A stretch of 64,000 nucleotides of DNA from Halioglobus maricola. Lineage in GTDB: Bacteria; Pseudomonadota; Gammaproteobacteria; Pseudomonadales; Halieaceae. Below, piece by piece: positions 53,988-62,572 of this stretch; positions within the stretch are counted from its first letter, which is position 1; each line of letters starts with the position of its first letter. The notes beneath the pieces were generated by a model. That model searched no databases, was not told the origin of the DNA, and saw nothing but the letters and a program-made list of their open reading frames with translations. The position numbers and the translations under genes were made by a program. The stretch is taken from contig NZ_CP036422.1 of the NCBI RefSeq assembly GCF_009388985.1, forward strand, positions 1,564,501-1,628,500. Direction: 5' to 3'.

Positions 53988-55595
53988 ATGGCCGTTATTA
54001 AAGATCTCCTGCGGCTGCAAACCGATATCGCTGTCACCGCGGGTGAGATAGCGCTTTCGCGGTTGACCCGTAAGCGGCTGCTGCGCAAGATCCCCCGGGG
54101 GGAGGGGCAGTTGGTCATGTTGCTGCCGGGGTATATGGCGGGTGATGACTCGATGAACTGGCTGCGCGACGTGCTGCGCGATGCCGGGTTTGATGCCCAC
54201 TGCTGGGGGCTGGGCCAGAATCGAGGTTTTCAGGGTGAGTCGGGCGAGGCCCACGTGGAGGAGATGACTGCTCGCATTATCGAAAAGGTGCGCAAAATAA
54301 GTGGCGCCAGTGGTGCGAAAGTGGCGTTGGTGGGTCAGAGCCTGGGGGGGCTGTACAGTCGCGAAACAGCCATGCGCTACCCTGACGAAATCGACCGAGT
54401 GATCACCCTGGGGTCGCCGACGATCCATCCCTATATCAGCGACGACCAGAACAGTTTTGTGACCCGCATCGCGAGCCGCAAGGCCGAGGCGGGGTTCCGT
54501 TTTTCCATTACCGGTAAACAGGGTTTCCTGCACTGGGGGGCGCGACAGCCCGAGTTGCCCATGGTGGCCATCTGGAGCCCTATTGATGCTGTCGTGTTCA
54601 GCCAGTCTGCGCGTATCCCCGACTACATTGTCCAGTTGTCCCAGGCACCCGCGATTCGCGAGAATCTGCGCCTCGTATGCTCCCACTCAGGCATGGCGTT
54701 CAACGAGGCCGTTGTGACTGCGGTGGCGGACAGGTTGGCGGAGCCGGTCGATCAATGGCAGGCTTTTGACGCAGTAAAGTACTTCCCCCGCTGGAGCATT
54801 GAGCTGGTCGAGCAGGCGTTCGGCAACCGTCTGTTTCATGAGTTCATCTATGCCGACTGGCGCCAGGAAGTCGTACGACCGCGCCCGGAAATTCGCGATA
54901 TCGAAGATGACCAACCGCTGTTACTCAAAAGACTCCGCCGTGATCACAATGATTTTTACCAGCTTTACGCCATGATCGAGGAGTCGCTGGCCGACGGTAG
55001 TTTTGACGAAGAATCAGATTACTTACTGCTGGCAGACGTGGCGCGTTTCATGACCGATTATCTCGACCGCTGCCATCATCCGCTGGAAGAATTTGTGTTT
55101 CAGGAGGTGCTTAAGTTCCATCCTGAATCCGCTCATAGCCTCGAGGCATTAGAGCGCGAACACAGCAAGATCGCCAAGCACGGAGCGCTGTTGCTCCAGC
55201 AGGTAGAAAACGCCTGTGATCCCGGCATCAAGGGCAGGCCAGATCGCCTGCTCGTGCGCTGGCGCAAGTTCTGCGAGACATTGCGCTCCCATGTAGAGCT
55301 GGAAGAGACTGTGCTGTTTCCTCAGGCAATGACACATATCCCGGCAAGAGCGTGGACCATTGTCCAGCGCGATTGGAACCTGCGCGAGGATAGCGCAGAG
55401 AGCCCGCTGTCAGATGTGGGTGTGGGAGAGGAGTTCAGGCACCTGTTTGAGTACCTGAGCTACGTGGCGAATCGCGATCGTCGCCCAGAGGGATTTGGTG
55501 ACAACCGCGTATTAGGGCGCTATCTCGATTCGGTGGTTTTCCTGTCAGAGAAACTGGACGGCGCCCTCGAGCGCCGCCAATCCTCTTCGAACTAG
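53988..55595 (+). CDS. Alpha/beta-hydrolase fused to a hemerythrin-like domain
   Basis: A 535-residue two-domain protein. Residues about 30-260 form a lipase-like hydrolase: MLLPGYMAGDDSMNWL, nucleophile in VGQSLGGLYS, Asp in SPIDAVV and His in CSHSGMAF. Residues about 312-490 are a hemerythrin HHE domain with diiron ligands His320 (RDHNDF), His364-x3-Glu368, His392 (REHSKI) and His435-x3-Glu439. The frame is continuous, with no sign of a sequencing join. Hemerythrin domains bind O2, iron or reactive oxygen and nitrogen species. Fusion to an esterase in a neutral-lipid operon is unusual. No signal peptide. Confidence 0.88.
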   Translation: MAVIKDLLRLQTDIAVTAGEIALSRLTRKRLLRKIPRGEGQLVMLLPGYMAGDDSMNWLRDVLRDAGFDAHCWGLGQNRGFQGESGEAHVEEMTARIIEKVRKISGASGAKVALVGQSLGGLYSRETAMRYPDEIDRVITLGSPTIHPYISDDQNSFVTRIASRKAEAGFRFSITGKQGFLHWGARQPELPMVAIWSPIDAVVFSQSARIPDYIVQLSQAPAIRENLRLVCSHSGMAFNEAVVTAVADRLAEPVDQWQAFDAVKYFPRWSIELVEQAFGNRLFHEFIYADWRQEVVRPRPEIRDIEDDQPLLLKRLRRDHNDFYQLYAMIEESLADGSFDEESDYLLLADVARFMTDYLDRCHHPLEEFVFQEVLKFHPESAHSLEALEREHSKIAKHGALLLQQVENACDPGIKGRPDRLLVRWRKFCETLRSHVELEETVLFPQAMTHIPARAWTIVQRDWNLREDSAESPLSDVGVGEEFRHLFEYLSYVANRDRRPEGFGDNRVLGRYLDSVVFLSEKLDGALERRQSSSN

Positions 55596-58531
55596 AGTTC
55601 CTGAACGACCAGGCCCAGCTTCGCCCGTAGCTCCTCTGTGGGTGTAAGTTGTGCGCTATTGCTCACTACTGCAGTGCTGGCCTGCTCGGGCTTGAAGTAG
55701 GTTTCGCCAACCCGCAGTAAGTCGTCCATGCTCACTGCGAGAATACGTTCGCGGAACAACTCTCGTTGCGCGTGGGTGCGGCCAAACAGGCGATTGTGGA
55801 AGTGTTGTTTGGCCTCTCCCGCCGGGGAGCTGGGTTTGTCCAGGCTGCCTATCACGCCGAGGATCGCTTCCTCGAGAGCGCGTCCGTCATGCCCGCCCTG
55901 TAGCAGCCAATCGATGGCTGCGTCGAAATCGTCCAGCGTTTCGACAAGGCGTGGATCGCGATAGGAATAGAAACGGAACGCTGCGGAACCTGAGTCCTGG
56001 GAGGCGCCGCCGCCATAGGCTCCGCCTTGTTCGCGAATGGTCCGATGCAGATAGCCGTTGCGCAGGAAACCGCCGAGTACTGAAAGCGAAGCTGCATCGT
56101 CGTGGCCGACAGGCACTGTCGGGTAAGCCCGGGCGCAAAAGTTGACCTGGGTATTTGTCACCCAGAATTCGTTGCGCTGCTCGCGCAGTTTTTTGAAGCT
56201 GAGGGTGTCGCTGGCAGCCTGACCTAGCTGGCCGTAGCTGGCGGTGAGTTCGTCAGCCAGACGTTCCACTTCCTGCGGTTCTGCCACCAGCAGCAGATCG
56301 GCTGGCATATCGCGTACACCGCTGTGGATGGACGCCAAAGTGGCGCTGAACTTTGCCAGTTCTCCCTCGTCCTTGAGTGCTTCATCCAGCTTGCGCAGGC
56401 GACGAATTCCGGCCAGTCCGGTGAGTTCGTGATTGAGATTGGCTAGCGGGCTCATGCCGGCACAGGCCGCGGCCATAGCCAGTCCGTGGCCATTGCCGGT
56501 GATCGATTGCTCGCGGCGAGCGCGCTGCTGGCTGACCAGGTCGCGGAGCCTCTCGTGCTCGTCGAAGCGCGCGGTGTTCAGGGTGTCGCGCATCAACGCT
56601 GTTTGCGCCCGGGCATTGCGCAGCAGTGCTTTGGAGGAGAGTACGAAGTGCGCTTTCACCTCCTGTTCGTTGTCTACTTCACCGCGCATGGAGGTAAATG
56701 CGTTTATCGCACCGACATCTGACGACTGGCGGTGTTGGGTGTCGAGATAACTTGTTCCACCGATCCCGAGCTCAGTGAGGAAACTGGTATACAGCGGCAG
56801 AACAGCGCGCTGTTCTTCGTTCAGGGCCGGCAGCGCCAGCACCAACTGCTGGTAGACCAGGCCATTGGTGCCCTGGCCGTATCGAGTGGTATTCAGGCCG
56901 TGCAGATCCGACTCCGCGAACTCCACGTCGGGGAAGGCGGCGGGGACGTCGGCCAGTTCGACCTTGGGCAGGATGCTCTCGTCGTCGACACTCTGCTGGC
57001 GCTCCACCAGATCGGCCGCGAGCTTGACGGTGGCCGCCTTCTGCTCTTCGCTCATACCAGATTTGATGTCTGCCAGGCGTGCGGCTTCTTCTTCCACCTT
57101 GCGTGCCGAAAGGCCCTTGTCGGGTTCCACGACCAGGGTCACCCGGTGGGTATTTTCCAGCAAGAGTTTGCGGGCAAGGCCTTTGATGTAGTCGGGGTTT
57201 TCGATCTTGCTGCGCAGGGATTCGATGACTGGATCGAGGTCCATTGCGGCGATCGGGTCGGCGTAGTGGGTGGCGGATCCCAGCGCCTGTAAGATCAGGT
57301 GCAGGCCGTAGGGATAACTATCGCCGCTCACTTCGCGTTGGTGTAATTCAAGCTGGTGTAACACGGCTTCCAGGCGCTCAGCGGCGACACCCTCGGCGGC
57401 CACTTGTTCGATAATGGCTAACACCATGGCTTCGAAGGCATCGGTGTGTTCAGCTTCGCTTCCTTCAATGCCACAAACAAACACCATTTCACGCATGGAT
57501 TCTTCGAGCCCGCATAGCGGGGAAGGTGCCTGGCCCAGCTCAGTTGTCTCAAGAGCGTGCTGCAGCGGTGATGCACTGTTCTCCAGCAGCACGCTGGAGA
57601 GCAACTGCGCCTCCAACATGGCCTCCAGGTCACTACTCTCGCCGAGCATCCAGCCCATCACCAGATGTGTTTTGGCACTGGTGTCGGTGTTGTCGTCAAA
57701 GGCGTAGCTATTCTTCACCCGCAGAGGAGCGGAGAGGCGCTGCTCTGGTTTTACCTCAATGCGCTGTTCGAGGCGCTGGAAGCGACTCAGTGCACGCTCT
57801 TCAAAGACGGCCTGGTGCTCTGCGGCCGGTATGTCGCCGAAGGTCATGAAGATCGCGTTGCTAGGGTGATAGTGGCTCTCGTAGAAGGCCTTTAACTGCT
57901 TATAACTGAGATCGGGAATGTTCTCCGGTTCTCCGCCGCTGTTGTAGTGATAGGTGCTGGAGGGAAACAGCTGCTGGCAGAACTGCTGCCAAAGGGTGCT
58001 GCTCACGGAACTCATCGCGCCTTTCATTTCATTGAAAACAACGCCTTTGAAAACCAGTTCGGTATTCGGGTCATCGGGCGTGGCAAACTCTACCCGGTGG
58101 CCTTCCTGGGCGAAATCCAGTGGGTCCAGGCGGGAGAAGAACACGGCGTCCAGATATACATCGAGCAGGTTGTTGAAGTCTTTGCGGTTCTGGCTTGCAA
58201 AGGGGTAGGCGGTCCAGTCTGAACTGGTGAAAGCGTTCATAAAGGTGTTCAGCGAGCGCCTGAGCATCATGAAGAACGGGTCGCGAACGGGATAGCGTTC
58301 CGAGCCACACAGGGCTGTGTGTTCGAGAATATGGGCGACACCGGTGGAGTCCTCAGGCACGGTGCGCAGGGCCACCAGGAACACATTTTCGCTGTTGTCG
58401 GCGGCCATGTGGTAGTGCACGGCGCCGGTCTCGCGGTGACGATATTCCTGAACCTTGAGGTTGAGGGAATCGATGGCCTGTTCGCGCACGGGTTCGAAGG
58501 CCGCGTGGGCGTGGGGCAGGGGGTTACTCAT
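55592..58531 (-). CDS. M16C zinc metalloprotease (presequence-protease-like)
   Basis: A 979-residue insulinase-family protease. The inverted zinc motif HILEH is in GVAHILEHTALCGSERYPVRDPFF, and the third ligand Glu is near FNEMKGAMSS. Three further M16 domains follow, including GGAYGGGASQDSG near the C-terminus, the Arg/Tyr-type substrate-binding region of the last domain. It degrades short peptides in a closed chamber. It has no signal peptide, so it is cytoplasmic. Its stop overlaps the stop of the hydrolase-hemerythrin gene by four bases. Confidence 0.95.
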   Translation of the reverse strand: MSNPLPHAHAAFEPVREQAIDSLNLKVQEYRHRETGAVHYHMAADNSENVFLVALRTVPEDSTGVAHILEHTALCGSERYPVRDPFFMMLRRSLNTFMNAFTSSDWTAYPFASQNRKDFNNLLDVYLDAVFFSRLDPLDFAQEGHRVEFATPDDPNTELVFKGVVFNEMKGAMSSVSSTLWQQFCQQLFPSSTYHYNSGGEPENIPDLSYKQLKAFYESHYHPSNAIFMTFGDIPAAEHQAVFEERALSRFQRLEQRIEVKPEQRLSAPLRVKNSYAFDDNTDTSAKTHLVMGWMLGESSDLEAMLEAQLLSSVLLENSASPLQHALETTELGQAPSPLCGLEESMREMVFVCGIEGSEAEHTDAFEAMVLAIIEQVAAEGVAAERLEAVLHQLELHQREVSGDSYPYGLHLILQALGSATHYADPIAAMDLDPVIESLRSKIENPDYIKGLARKLLLENTHRVTLVVEPDKGLSARKVEEEAARLADIKSGMSEEQKAATVKLAADLVERQQSVDDESILPKVELADVPAAFPDVEFAESDLHGLNTTRYGQGTNGLVYQQLVLALPALNEEQRAVLPLYTSFLTELGIGGTSYLDTQHRQSSDVGAINAFTSMRGEVDNEQEVKAHFVLSSKALLRNARAQTALMRDTLNTARFDEHERLRDLVSQQRARREQSITGNGHGLAMAAACAGMSPLANLNHELTGLAGIRRLRKLDEALKDEGELAKFSATLASIHSGVRDMPADLLLVAEPQEVERLADELTASYGQLGQAASDTLSFKKLREQRNEFWVTNTQVNFCARAYPTVPVGHDDAASLSVLGGFLRNGYLHRTIREQGGAYGGGASQDSGSAAFRFYSYRDPRLVETLDDFDAAIDWLLQGGHDGRALEEAILGVIGSLDKPSSPAGEAKQHFHNRLFGRTHAQRELFRERILAVSMDDLLRVGETYFKPEQASTAVVSNSAQLTPTEELRAKLGLVVQEL

Positions 58532-58565
58532 TCGCTATCTCGGTATATGGGGTAGGGGCGCTATT

Positions 58566-59348
58566 CTAGCGCGATTCTTGCTCGCTGGGGTGGGGCACCA
58601 GCTCAATTTGATAGAGCCATGGCCACCGTTTACCGGTCACCCAGATTGCACCGTTTTCCGGGTTGCGGGCGATGCCATTGAGCACATCTGTATTGGGTTT
58701 ACGCTCAGCGGTGGGTAGCAGACCATCAAGGCTAATGTTGGCGGTTACCTCACCGGTGTCGGGAGAGATAATGACGATGCGATCGGTCTGGTAGATATTG
58801 GCCCACACCTTGCCATCTATCCACTCGAGTTCGTTCAAGTGGTTCACCGGTACGCCCGCCATTGTGACGGCAACGGAGTGTTGCTTGCCGGGTTTCCCGG
58901 GGGTGATGAAGTGCAGGTGGTGGCCGCCGTCGGTGTAGATTAAGTGCTCACCATTGGTGGTGAGGCCCCAGCCCTGGCCGCTGATAGGGTGCCATTTGAT
59001 GGGTTTGAGTGTTTCAAAGTCGAATTCGAGCATCATGCCAGCGCGCCAGGTGAGCTGGTAAAGCTTGTCGTCGAGGCGGGTGATCCCCTCGGCGAACAGG
59101 CGAGGGTTTAGCCGCTGTTCCTGTTCCAGCGCCATGGTTTCCAGATCGTAGCGGCGCAGTTTGGATTTACCGTACTCGCCGGCGCTGAGGTAGAGCTTGC
59201 CCGCGTGAATCTCCAGACCCTGAACATAGTTCGCGCGGTCGTTTGGCTTTTTGTCGAGCACGCGATAGCTGAACTGCTCCACGGCCAGGCTCAGAGATGA
59301 AAACTGTGACGCGAACAGGCAGACCAGAAGCGTGAGGATAGGTCGCAT
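58566..59348 (-). CDS. Glutaminyl-peptide cyclotransferase (type I, propeller)
   Basis: A 260-residue precursor with a signal peptide ending near SLAVE, so periplasmic. NYVQGLEIHAGKLYLSAGEYG, LNELEWIDGKVWANIYQTDRI and DVLNGIARNPENGAIWVTGKRWPWLYQI are hallmarks of the plant/bacterial five-bladed-propeller glutaminyl cyclase. It converts N-terminal Gln of exported proteins to pyroglutamate. The start codon overlaps the mnmC stop by one base, so the two are probably translated from one message. Confidence 0.93.
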   Translation of the reverse strand: MRPILTLLVCLFASQFSSLSLAVEQFSYRVLDKKPNDRANYVQGLEIHAGKLYLSAGEYGKSKLRRYDLETMALEQEQRLNPRLFAEGITRLDDKLYQLTWRAGMMLEFDFETLKPIKWHPISGQGWGLTTNGEHLIYTDGGHHLHFITPGKPGKQHSVAVTMAGVPVNHLNELEWIDGKVWANIYQTDRIVIISPDTGEVTANISLDGLLPTAERKPNTDVLNGIARNPENGAIWVTGKRWPWLYQIELVPHPSEQESR

Positions 59349-61381
59349 TAGATCCGGCCTCGCGCCAGGTCGCGCACCAGGAAACGGGCGGGAGACAATG
59401 CTCGTTGTAACTCCCGGCTCATCGGTATTGGCTCCTCACAAATCTGGCTCGCCAGTATTTCGGCGACCAGGGGCGTCGAGCTCAGGCCACGGGAACCGTG
59501 GGCGGTGTTGACGTACAAATCGGTCATATAGCTTCCGAGAGCGGGGATAGTCTGTTTGGCATTCTTACGCAGCCCGGCGTAGTCGTGCAAGAAGGCGTCG
59601 CGCGCGGGCACCGGGCCGGCGATCGGCAGGTAGTCCGGACTGGCGCAGCGGAAACCCACACGGCCACTAATGTGTTCGACGTCGATGGCTGCGATCAGTT
59701 CCCGCCAACGGGGTACAGCACTGGCCAGGCGCTCCAGGTTTTGACGATGATCGTCGTGGCGCAGGGAGGTTTCGCTGTCCTTCAGATTGAAGGTTGCGCC
59801 GATGCAGTGTTCGCCATTGCGAGCCGGCGCGATATAGCCCTCGTGGCAAAAGCCCGCGCGCAGGGTGTCGAACTGGCTGTTGGCTGGAAGATGGCTGGTC
59901 TGGCCACGAATAGCCTGGGTAGGCAGCCATTCCAGGCCCTCAAAACGGCTTGCGGCGGTCCCTGTGCAAATAATTGCAAGGCTGCCTGTTGCGATAGCCT
60001 CTTGGCCGTTGCGAGCCGTCCAGTGATCAAGCTCGCGGACGAGTGATAGTGCTCCGCAATGTTCTATCAGCTGAATGTTGGGGTGGTCCAGGAGCGCAGT
60101 GCAAACCGAAGGCGGACGCAGCCAGCCGGAGGCCGGGAACCAGTAACCGCCCTCGCGCGGGCGTACGCCCAGCAGGGATTCGGCCTCTTCTGGTTCAAGG
60201 ACGGCGGCGAGCTGGGGCAGGGACTTGAGTTGCTCTGCGAGTAGAGCACGCTCGTCTGCATCTGACTGCTGGTGGAAGCTGCCGCAGAGCTCTCCGTCCA
60301 CACCCGCGCAGAGACGGCCGTTGGCAAACAGCCCGCGATACAGCGCAGCAGCGCAGGTAAAACTCTGCAGGGCAAAATCGGTCAGGACCGAGTGGCGCCG
60401 CGAAAGACGAGTGTAGAGAATACCCTGCTCGTTGCCCGAGGCCTCGCCAGCGAGGGCGCCAGCGTCGAGCACTTTTACCACCAGGCCCCTTCGAGCGAGG
60501 GCCGCTGCAGTGCTGCAACCCGCCAGGCCCGCGCCAATCACCAGCGCCGTCTTCGGTGTGAGTTGAGGCGACGGGTTCAACAACTCGTGCGGTGATTTGC
60601 GCGGTAAGTCCCAGGGAGTGTAATCGTGAGTGGGTGCCTCAACGGCGTGCGCCAGTGATCCTCGGAGGCACTCGCGCTTGTGGCCGAAGCCCGGTGCTTT
60701 CTCCACCTGAAATCCACAGTCCTGCAAGCCGCGTCGCACATGCCCCGCGGCAGTGAAGGTGGCGAAGCTAGCGCCTTGTCGACTGGCGGCGGCAATCGCC
60801 CTGTAAAGCTCCGGCCGCCACATCGCCTCATTGCAGGCAGGGGCAAAGCCATCGAGAAACCAGGCGTCGATCGAGGGCCCAGTGCTGGCGATGTCTGGCA
60901 GTGCTGCGGCGACATCTTCCCACCACAGGTCCAGGGTCACCTGGCCATCGTCGAGAATCACCCGGTGCTGTCCAGGCAGAAGATCGGGCCAATGGGCCAG
61001 CAGGCTTTCCGCCAGAGGTGCGAGCGATGGCCAGGTCGCCAGTGCGCGCTCCAGATCGGCTCGCAGCAGTGGGAACATCTCGACCGAGACGTAGTGCAGG
61101 CGCGGGCGTGGCTGGGGTAGCCCCCGCCACAGTTGCCATGTGAGCAGAAAATTCAGGCCGGTCCCGAAGCCGGTTTCCCCGATGCAGAAGCTACCGCGAT
61201 CGCCATTGACCAGGCGCTCGGCGAGCTTATTGCCCTCGAGGAATACGTGCGTGCTCTCCGCGATTCCGTCTTCACGCGAGTAGTAGACATCGCCGAACGT
61301 GGAGGAGAGTGGATCCCCTTCGTCGGTCCATTCCAGTTGGGCGGGAGTGACCGGCGCCCACGGTGTGTTCTCGCGGTTCAC
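59348..61381 (-). CDS. mnmC: Bifunctional tRNA U34 modification protein MnmC
   Basis: A 677-residue fusion that finishes 5-methylaminomethyl-2-thiouridine at the tRNA wobble base. Residues 1-240 are the SAM-dependent methyltransferase half (FCIGETGFGTGLNFLLTW, AWFLDGFAPACNEAMW). The rest is the FAD oxidoreductase that removes the carboxymethyl group (VIGAGLAGCSTAAALARRGL, GIRGQTSHL-like segment, VNTAHGSRGLSSTPLVAEIL). It is a single-copy housekeeping gene of gammaproteobacteria. Confidence 0.97.
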   Translation of the reverse strand: MNRENTPWAPVTPAQLEWTDEGDPLSSTFGDVYYSREDGIAESTHVFLEGNKLAERLVNGDRGSFCIGETGFGTGLNFLLTWQLWRGLPQPRPRLHYVSVEMFPLLRADLERALATWPSLAPLAESLLAHWPDLLPGQHRVILDDGQVTLDLWWEDVAAALPDIASTGPSIDAWFLDGFAPACNEAMWRPELYRAIAAASRQGASFATFTAAGHVRRGLQDCGFQVEKAPGFGHKRECLRGSLAHAVEAPTHDYTPWDLPRKSPHELLNPSPQLTPKTALVIGAGLAGCSTAAALARRGLVVKVLDAGALAGEASGNEQGILYTRLSRRHSVLTDFALQSFTCAAALYRGLFANGRLCAGVDGELCGSFHQQSDADERALLAEQLKSLPQLAAVLEPEEAESLLGVRPREGGYWFPASGWLRPPSVCTALLDHPNIQLIEHCGALSLVRELDHWTARNGQEAIATGSLAIICTGTAASRFEGLEWLPTQAIRGQTSHLPANSQFDTLRAGFCHEGYIAPARNGEHCIGATFNLKDSETSLRHDDHRQNLERLASAVPRWRELIAAIDVEHISGRVGFRCASPDYLPIAGPVPARDAFLHDYAGLRKNAKQTIPALGSYMTDLYVNTAHGSRGLSSTPLVAEILASQICEEPIPMSRELQRALSPARFLVRDLARGRI

Positions 61382-61521
61382 TGGCCTGGGTTCACATTGG
61401 TGGGAATGGGGCTTTGCATGGCGCCGGGAATCATATCAGAGGCCCCGTTCAAAGGCAGGGTTTTCGTTGCTCGAGATCGCCTCTGGCAGTAGACTTGCAG
61501 CTCTTTTCAGCCGAGGTAAAT

Positions 61522-62025
61522 ATGGCAGACCTACAGAATCAATCCATCGAGCGCGACAAGTTCCTGACGATGGCAATTAACCTCCTGCACCGGGCGTTCA
61601 TCGAGGCGCCGCGCACGGACGCGAAGAAACTCTATAAGGAAGTGGCAGCGGGTAAAATTATTGGCCTGACCAACGTGGAGATGGAAGACAAATCCAAGGT
61701 TCGGTTCGATATCTCTCTGGATCACAGCGAGTACGCGGGCAACCTGAACTACAGCGCGTTTCGTGCCAGCCTTGCAACGCTGCTGAGCAACCTGGTCAAG
61801 GCCATACAGGACGGGCAAAAAATCCCGTCTTTCACAGCGCAGAACCAGCCGACCAACCAGATCATCGGTATCACCGGCGTGACGGTTGAAGAGGGCGTGC
61901 CGTCAGTGATGGTGTTGTCAGTACAAACCCACGAGCGCAAGGCCGCGGTAATGTTGCGTCCGATGTATCTGGATTATGAACAGTTTCAGCGCTCCCAGGC
62001 CGCGGGTGGAGAACTACCCGCCTGA
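61522..62025 (+). CDS. Conserved-looking protein of unknown function
   Basis: A 167-residue protein I do not recognise. It is hydrophilic with alternating helices and strands (SIERDKFLTMAINLLHRAFIEAP, KIIGLTNVEMEDKSKVRFDISLD, QIIGITGVTVEEGVPSVMVLS) and has no signal peptide, membrane helix or cysteine. ATG 61522 has GAGGT four bases upstream. Longer in-frame starts would overlap the 5' end and promoter of mnmC. Its last 12 bases overlap the convergent MaoC-type gene. Confidence 0.78.
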   Translation: MADLQNQSIERDKFLTMAINLLHRAFIEAPRTDAKKLYKEVAAGKIIGLTNVEMEDKSKVRFDISLDHSEYAGNLNYSAFRASLATLLSNLVKAIQDGQKIPSFTAQNQPTNQIIGITGVTVEEGVPSVMVLSVQTHERKAAVMLRPMYLDYEQFQRSQAAGGELPA

Positions 62026-62493
62026 CAGGCTAACTTCGGGCGTAGCCGGCTTCGGTAGGCTCTCCTTCTCTGTCGGTGCTGTGACGACCGAGGTGCCGGT
62101 CAGCACAAGCTTGTCGTCCTGGTTGTAGACCTTGTTGGCGAGCGTGAGGGTTTTACGCCGGTCGCTTTTTTCGGTCACTTCCAGCTCTACCCTGACTTCA
62201 TCACCGATCTTCACCGGCAGGCGAAACTTCACCGATTGTTCCAGGAAAATGCAGCCAGGGCCCGGCAGTACATTGGCCAGGGCGCCGGACACGATGGATG
62301 CCGTGAGCATGCCGTGAGCGATACGCTCACCAAAGCGTGTTGTGGCCGCGTATTCAGGGTCGAGATGGAGTGGATTTATGTCGCCGGAAGCCACGGCGAA
62401 GAGCTGGATGTCCAATTCGGTCACCTGCTTGGAGTAGCTTGCGGTCTGGCCTAGGGTAATTTCGTCGTAGGTGAAGTTGGTAAGCGTATTCAT
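62014..62493 (-). CDS. MaoC-family (R)-specific enoyl-CoA hydratase-like protein
   Basis: A 159-residue hot-dog-fold protein. FAVASGDINPLHLDPEYAATTRFGERIAHGML contains the hydratase-2 motif with catalytic Asp and His, and SGALANVLPGPGCIFLEQSVKF follows. It should hydrate trans-2-enoyl-CoA to the R-3-hydroxy form. I chose ATG 62493, with GAGAGAA upstream and at the start of homology; longer in-frame starts would run into hrpA. It is divergent from hrpA, 79 bases apart. Confidence 0.9.
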   Translation of the reverse strand: MNTLTNFTYDEITLGQTASYSKQVTELDIQLFAVASGDINPLHLDPEYAATTRFGERIAHGMLTASIVSGALANVLPGPGCIFLEQSVKFRLPVKIGDEVRVELEVTEKSDRRKTLTLANKVYNQDDKLVLTGTSVVTAPTEKESLPKPATPEVSLSGG

Positions 62494-62572
62494 GGGGTTC
62501 TCTCTCGGCTGAGGGCCAGAGCATAACCCGGGACGCGGCTTCGCCGCCACGACAACAAGCTCGAGAGGGAGC

